Below are positions 7,031 to 10,945 of a DNA stretch of 10,945 bases, piece after piece. Position 1 is the stretch's first letter. The number at the start of each line of letters is the position of its first letter. Below the pieces are notes generated by a model. The model was not told the origin of the DNA, ran no database searches, and saw nothing but the letters and a program-made list of their open reading frames with translations. Source of the stretch: Omnitrophica bacterium RIFCSPLOWO2_01_FULL_45_10 (GTDB lineage: Bacteria > Omnitrophota > Gorgyraeia > 2-01-FULL-45-10); NCBI GenBank assembly GCA_001804165.1, contig MHFL01000007.1, positions 1 through 10,945 of the forward strand, in the 5' to 3' direction. A program made the translations under genes and the position numbers.

Positions 7031-7834
7031 ATGAATAGACTCGACAGAAAATTTAAAGAATTGAATTTGCGCAACTTAAAGGCATTCGCGGCCTACATCA
7101 CAGCAGGTGACCCCGGCCTTGATGTTACAAAGAGGATTGTGCTGGCGCTTGAAGAGGGCGGAGCGGATATAATCGAACTCGGGATACCCTTCTCCGACCC
7201 GCTTGCGGACGGGCCGACCATCCAGGCCGCGTCGATGAGAGCGCTTAAAAAAAGAATAAACCTTGAAAAAGTATTTAGACTCGTTAAGGATTTGAGAAAA
7301 GTAACTCAAATACCAGTTCTCTTTATGACATATTACAATCCGGTTTTGAAATACGGGCTTGGAAGATTTTTTAAAAAATGCTCCTCCAACGGCGTAGACG
7401 GAGTCATAATTCCGGACCTGCCTCAGGAAGAGGCGAAGGATGTCGTAACGCTCGGCAAAGATATGAGGGTCGCGACAATATTTCTTGCCGCTCCGACTTC
7501 CACAAAGGACAGAATAAGAAGTATCGCCAAAGTGTCGCGAGGCTTCATATATTATGTGTCTTTAACCGGTGTAACGGGCGCCAGGGCCCGCCTGCCTCAG
7601 GATGTTACATCAAATGTTAAATTAATCAAGGCAGAAACGCGAAAGCCGGTCTTGGTAGGATTTGGCGTCTCGACCGCCGGACAGGCGCGCTCGATCTCCA
7701 GAATAGCCGACGGCGTCATAGTAGGAAGCGCGATCGTTAAAATAATAGAAGAAAGCGCCGGAGACACAAGGCGTCTACTGTCCAGAATTTTGAAGTTTTC
7801 GAAAAAGTTGGCAAAGGCCGTGCATAACGCGTGA
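7031..7834 (+). CDS. trpA: TrpA, tryptophan synthase alpha chain
   Basis: TrpA cleaves indole-3-glycerol phosphate to indole and glyceraldehyde-3-phosphate and passes indole to TrpB. The 267-residue (beta/alpha)8 barrel has the family signature AYITAGDPGLD (21-31), catalytic Glu49 and Asp60 in IELGIPFSDPLADGPTIQ (48-65), FMTYYNPVLKYGLGRF, the loop-2/strand-4 region GVIIPDLPQEEA, the mobile loop-6 region YYVSLTGVTGAR, and phosphate-binding GFGVST and GVIVGSAIV near the C-terminus. Length is normal, with a short basic tail (RILKFSKKLAKAVHNA). It starts 8 nt after the DUF6941-like gene and ends the trp cluster; the next gene begins 13 nt later with no terminator visible. Assignment is certain. 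Confidence 0.97.
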   Translation: MNRLDRKFKELNLRNLKAFAAYITAGDPGLDVTKRIVLALEEGGADIIELGIPFSDPLADGPTIQAASMRALKKRINLEKVFRLVKDLRKVTQIPVLFMTYYNPVLKYGLGRFFKKCSSNGVDGVIIPDLPQEEAKDVVTLGKDMRVATIFLAAPTSTKDRIRSIAKVSRGFIYYVSLTGVTGARARLPQDVTSNVKLIKAETRKPVLVGFGVSTAGQARSISRIADGVIVGSAIVKIIEESAGDTRRLLSRILKFSKKLAKAVHNA

Positions 7835-7847
7835 AAGCGCCCTAAGG

Positions 7848-8732
7848 ATGAGTGATAAGGTCTCGGCGGTGATACTGGTCGGCGGGAAGGGCAAGCGGCT
7901 CAGGCCCTTGTCTACGGATAATATGCCTAAAGCGTTTCTATCCGTTACCAGAGACAGAAAGACGATGTTCAGAAAGACCTTAGACAGAATCCTGACCATT
8001 GTGCCCGAACGCGATATATTGGTCGTGGCAAACACGGCCCATTCGAGGCTTGTTAAAAGGGATTTCCCTTTTCTAAAAAGAGCCAATTTTTTGTTAGAGC
8101 CAGTTTCAAGGAATACCGCGCCGGCGATCACCCTTGCCGCGCTGCGTATCAAGGAGGTCTCGGGCGACGCGATAATAGTGGTTCTGCCCACGGACCAGTA
8201 TGTGACCGATAAGAAGAAATATTTGGATTCTATCAGGATCGGTATAGATTTTGTGAAGAAACACAGCGGCGTGCTGTTGGTTTTGGCCGTTAAACCGAAG
8301 GGTCCCGCGACCGGGTTTGGGTACCTTAGGGTCAAGGGAGGGTCAAGGGCCAAGAAAAGCATATACAAGGTAGAAGAATTCGTGGAGAAACCGGACGTAA
8401 AAACGGCGAAGCGATATGTTAAAAGCGGCCGCTACTTATGGAACGCGGGAGGATTCATATTCAGGGCGAGTTCTATATTGAGGGCTGTCGAAAGATTAGT
8501 GCCGAAGATATTCGATAACTTAAGAAATTTAAAAGATATACAATCCGTCTACATGAAATTGCCTAACATATCGATAGATTACGCGGTTATGGAGAAGGCG
8601 GACAATATTTATTGCGTTAAAGGTTTATACGGCTGGCGGGATATGGGTAGTTTTGAATCCCTTAAAGAGATACTCGAACGAGAGGGCAGGAAATACGTAT
8701 CAAGAGGAAAAAAGATAGTCAAAATTCTATAA
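7848..8732 (+). CDS. manC: Mannose-1-phosphate guanylyltransferase-like nucleotidyltransferase
   Basis: The likely reaction is mannose-1-phosphate plus GTP to GDP-mannose, a precursor for surface glycans. The 294 residues are one GT-A nucleotidyltransferase domain: VILVGGKGKRLRPLS (8-22; GGxGTR is usual, here Lys replaces Thr), MPKAFL (26-31), LEPVSRNTAPAITLAAL (83-99), the metal Asp116 in LPTDQY (113-118; PSDH or PADH is typical), GFGYL (156-160), EEFVEKPD (176-183), LWNAGGFIFR (197-206), SIDYAVMEKA (242-251) and GWRDMGSFESL (262-272). The last four strongly suggest the GDP-mannose pyrophosphorylase group. It lacks the C-terminal phosphomannose isomerase cupin of long ManC proteins and is shorter than most stand-alone ones (about 350). 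ATG 7848 follows TAAGG directly, too close for a good ribosome site, but no better start is seen. Another sugar-phosphate nucleotidyltransferase activity remains possible. Confidence 0.85.
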   Translation: MSDKVSAVILVGGKGKRLRPLSTDNMPKAFLSVTRDRKTMFRKTLDRILTIVPERDILVVANTAHSRLVKRDFPFLKRANFLLEPVSRNTAPAITLAALRIKEVSGDAIIVVLPTDQYVTDKKKYLDSIRIGIDFVKKHSGVLLVLAVKPKGPATGFGYLRVKGGSRAKKSIYKVEEFVEKPDVKTAKRYVKSGRYLWNAGGFIFRASSILRAVERLVPKIFDNLRNLKDIQSVYMKLPNISIDYAVMEKADNIYCVKGLYGWRDMGSFESLKEILEREGRKYVSRGKKIVKIL

Positions 8733-8736
8733 TTAT

Positions 8737-9159
8737 ATGAGAATAATGGGATTGGATGTTGGAACGAAGCGTATAGGCGTTGCGGTAAGCGATGAACTTC
8801 TCTTAACGGCTCAGGGCCGTACCACTATTGAAAGAAAAGTCCTGAAAGACGACCTGGATGAGATCGCGAATTTAGCAAAAGACAGCTCTGTTTCCGAGAT
8901 AGTTGTCGGCCTTCCGCTCAACATGAACGGGACATACAGCGCGAAGACAAAAGAGGTGGTCGAATTCATAGGCGAGTTACAGCAACATATCGATATTCCG
9001 GTTAAGACTTATGATGAGCGTCTCACAACCGTTCAGGTAGAACGGACGCTTATCGAGGCGGACGTAAGCAGGGCGAAAAGGAAGCGCTTATCCGACAAGC
9101 TCGCGGCTCAAGTTATACTTCAAGGATATCTCGATTCGATGAGACGGACGGTGAAATAG
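8737..9159 (+). CDS. ruvX: YqgF/RuvX, putative pre-16S rRNA processing nuclease
   Basis: This is the RNase H-fold family linked to maturation of the 5' end of 16S rRNA; it was earlier called a putative Holliday junction resolvase. The 140 residues are full length. Visible motifs are IMGLDVGTKRIGVAVSD (3-19) with Asp7, IVVGLPLNMNGT (55-66), TYDERLTTVQVE (91-102) with Asp93-Glu94, and SDKLAAQVILQGYLD (119-133) with Asp120. These are the expected acidic active-site positions. It starts 4 nt after the manC-like stop with little ribosome-site signal, so translation may rely on coupling. The M16 peptidase ATG directly follows its TAG stop. Family identity is sure; the exact substrate is known only for a few members. 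Confidence 0.95.
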   Translation: MRIMGLDVGTKRIGVAVSDELLLTAQGRTTIERKVLKDDLDEIANLAKDSSVSEIVVGLPLNMNGTYSAKTKEVVEFIGELQQHIDIPVKTYDERLTTVQVERTLIEADVSRAKRKRLSDKLAAQVILQGYLDSMRRTVK

Positions 9160-10428
9160 ATGCACAAACTCAACGTACTTGAGAATGGTTTGAAAGTGGC
9201 GACGCAAACGATGGATCAAATGTCATCCGTCTCCTTAGGCATATGGATTCGCGTGGGCGCGAGATATGAAGCAAAGGAAAATAATGGCGTGAGCCATCTT
9301 TTGGAGCACATCCTATTTAAAGGAACCACGACCAGAGATACAAAGGCGATTAAAGAAGAGATAGAAGGCCGCGGCGGCAGCTTTAACGGATTTACTTCGG
9401 AGGAACACACGTGTTATCTCGTGAAACTTCTTTCGAAAGACTGTGAACTCGGAATCGATATATTATCCGACATGGTATTGAATCCGGCCATGGACGCGCA
9501 GGAAATAGAGAAAGAGAAAGACGTTATAATAGAAGAGATCAATATGTATAAGGATATCCCGTCTCATTATGTCCACGAGATACTGGCGGAGATGATGTGG
9601 CCGGATCAGCCGCTCGGGATGCCGCTTGCCGGGACCGCGGAATCAGTCGCCGGGCTGACCAAGAAAAACCTCGTCTCTTATAAAGAGACCTATTATAATC
9701 CGAAGAACATCCTTGTGATAGGCGCGGGCGGCGTAGACATGGACGCGCTTTTAGCCATTTCAAAAAAATACCTGTCAAAGATGAAGCCCAACAGTTTTCC
9801 CGGATACGAGAAGGCGAAACTCGATCAGCCGGAGCCGCGCATTAGGATAACTTCAAAAGAAGTCGAACAGACGCACATCGCCTTGGGCCTTCACTCGACA
9901 GATAGATTCCATCCCGATAGATACGCTTTAAGTTTGGTTAATATAATACTGGGCGCGAACATGTCGTCGAGATTATACCATAGGGTGAGGGATGAACTCG
10001 CCTTATGCTATGAGATATCCTCGAGCGTGAGAAGATACGAAGACGCAGGCGCCTTTACCGTATCGGTTGGGCTCGACGATAAAAAAGTGACGAAAGCCTT
10101 AAGCGTGATAGCGGAGGAATTGGAAAGAATTAAAAGAGAACCTGTCTCTTCGGATGAATTGCGCCGTGCGAAGGAATATTATAAGGGCCAGCTCCTCTTC
10201 GCGCTTGAGGATACGATGAATAACATGTTGTGGCTCGGAGAGAAGATTCTGGAAGCAGAATTAGATTATGAAGTGAGGGATATCCTGGCGCACATTGAAA
10301 AGGTAGGCGCAGAGGACGCGATGAGGGTGTCCAAAGAAATATTTCGAGAGGAAAATGTTAATTTGGCCATAATAGGGCCAGACAAATTTGATGAGAAGGC
10401 CATAAGGGAGGCAGTGCACATAGGATGA
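9160..10428 (+). CDS. M16 family zinc metallopeptidase (processing-peptidase-like)
   Basis: This belongs to the bacterial M16B group related to mitochondrial processing peptidase and to YmxG/PepR-type proteins. The 422 residues contain the inverted zinc motif HLLEH (His46, Glu49, His50) and a downstream acidic ligand, most likely Glu126 in KDVIIEEINMYKD (120-132), with the conserved FKGTTTR and GGSFNGFTSEEHTCYLVKLL (72-91). The second half-domain has the substrate-binding Arg277 and Tyr284 in RVRDELALCYEISSSV, a normal feature of active members. Length suits a single M16 monomer that forms a homodimer with a closed chamber. There is no signal peptide, so it is probably cytoplasmic, perhaps degrading peptides. 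It abuts yqgF and is followed after 20 nt by an M50 protease gene. The physiological substrate cannot be told from sequence. Confidence 0.93.
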   Translation: MHKLNVLENGLKVATQTMDQMSSVSLGIWIRVGARYEAKENNGVSHLLEHILFKGTTTRDTKAIKEEIEGRGGSFNGFTSEEHTCYLVKLLSKDCELGIDILSDMVLNPAMDAQEIEKEKDVIIEEINMYKDIPSHYVHEILAEMMWPDQPLGMPLAGTAESVAGLTKKNLVSYKETYYNPKNILVIGAGGVDMDALLAISKKYLSKMKPNSFPGYEKAKLDQPEPRIRITSKEVEQTHIALGLHSTDRFHPDRYALSLVNIILGANMSSRLYHRVRDELALCYEISSSVRRYEDAGAFTVSVGLDDKKVTKALSVIAEELERIKREPVSSDELRRAKEYYKGQLLFALEDTMNNMLWLGEKILEAELDYEVRDILAHIEKVGAEDAMRVSKEIFREENVNLAIIGPDKFDEKAIREAVHIG

Positions 10429-10448
10429 TAAATGACTGACATGAACGG

Positions 10449-10945
10449 ATGAAAGGCGCGATACAGCTATTCAAGGTTTTTGACATATCGGTGAATATCC
10501 ATGTAACATTTTTACTCCTCCTTTTCATATTCGCCTCCGGCGGACCTAAGTGGATATTTATCATGGTAACCGTATTCTTATTTGTGACACTCCACGAACT
10601 TTGCCATTCGCTCGTTGCAAGGCACTTCGGCATAAAGGTGCGTGAGATAACGCTCCTTCCAATCGGAGGGGTTGCGTCCATGACGAAGATGCCGGAAAAG
10701 CCGAGCCAGGAATTTCTAATCTCAATCGCCGGCCCCTTGTTCAATATTCTGTTCGTAGCTGTCTTCTTTTTTCCTTTGAAATATATATTGGGCCCTGAAG
10801 CGCTGCTGCACCCTTTGTCGACCCAGACCTGGCCGCTGACGATCGCGTATGTATATTGGATAAATCTCATATTGGCGGTCTTCAATCTCATCCCCGCGTT
10901 TCCTATGGACGGCGGCAGAATTTTAAGGGCCATCCTCGCCCAGCG
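10449..10945 (+). CDS. M50 site-2-type intramembrane protease, 5' part (cut by window end)
   Basis: The reading frame from ATG 10449 is open to the window edge (165 codons), so the gene is partial. Hydrophobic segments lie near 17-30, 35-48, 88-110 and 131-150. The zinc site is [14 protein letters not shown] (49-62), with His49, Glu50 and His53, and the third ligand is Asp154 in [17 protein letters not shown] (145-161). [11 protein letters not shown] (68-78) and [12 protein letters not shown] (91-102) are also typical. The pattern is that of the SpoIVFB/S2P-like group that often carries C-terminal CBS domains; whether those are present lies outside the window. Such enzymes cut membrane proteins within the bilayer, often regulators. 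The start has only a weak ribosome site. ATG 10441 lies in another frame and stops after three codons. Family assignment is secure; the substrate is unknown. Confidence 0.92.
   Translation, partial: MKGAIQLFKVFDISVNIHVTFLLLLFIFASGGPKWIFIMVTVFLFVTLHELCHSLVARHFGIKVREITLLPIGGVASMTKMPEKPSQEFLISIAGPLFNILFVAVFFFPLKYILGPEALLHPLSTQTWPLTIAYVYWINLILAVFNLIPAFPMDGGRILRAILAQ

Noticed and set aside
7775..8368. Long open frame on the minus strand opposite trpA and the manC-like gene
   Set aside because: The + strand frames here have clear family motifs. The minus product resembles no family I know and is explained by the codon pattern of the opposite strand.
10358..10933. Minus-strand open frame of 191 codons at the right end
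   Set aside because: It lies opposite the end of the M16 gene and the M50 gene, whose HELCH and MDGGR motifs fix the coding strand as +.

Overview
The window looks like bacterial chromosomal DNA. Fourteen protein genes all lie on the + strand, packed almost end to end. The only clearly non-coding stretch is 213-373. I see no tRNA, rRNA, transposase, CRISPR array or convincing rho-independent terminator. Gene order, protein flavour and short dispersed-type repeats remind me of uncultured candidate-phylum bacteria such as Omnitrophota (OP3), but this is a low-confidence impression. TGA is an ordinary stop here: hisF, trpE, trpG, trpD, trpA and the M16 gene all end with it, and TGG encodes Trp.

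Layout. 1-212 is the 3' part of hisA, interrupted by an in-frame TGA at 39-41. 213-373 is an A/T-rich block of short repeats that form inverted pairs. 374-1542 holds hisF and hisI, the last part of a histidine operon. 1526-7834 holds trpE, trpG, trpD, trpC, trpB, a small conserved hypothetical gene (DUF6941-like) and trpA. 7848-8732 is a short stand-alone mannose-1-phosphate guanylyltransferase-like gene, 8737-9159 is yqgF/ruvX, 9160-10428 is an M16 zinc peptidase, and 10449-10945 is the 5' part of an M50 site-2-type protease cut by the window edge.

How the genes work together. HisI, HisA and HisF act in the middle of histidine synthesis, turning PR-AMP into imidazole glycerol phosphate (with HisH, not in view). 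TrpE/G, D, C and B/A turn chorismate into tryptophan. trpF, the PRA isomerase between the TrpD and TrpC steps, is missing from the cluster. A hisA-hisF-hisI-trp order recalls Actinobacteria, where the HisA homologue PriA does both isomerase jobs, so the missing trpF and the damaged hisA next door should be examined together. Start/stop overlaps (ATGA at hisF-hisI, trpG-trpD and trpD-trpC, plus a 17-nt hisI-trpE overlap) suggest one co-transcribed, translationally coupled his-trp unit with no room for a trp leader peptide or attenuator.

The most unusual features are the in-frame stop in hisA, a heptamer minisatellite that adds about seven residues to HisF right after catalytic Asp130, the repeat block before hisF, the missing trpF, and the unknown gene between trpB and trpA.
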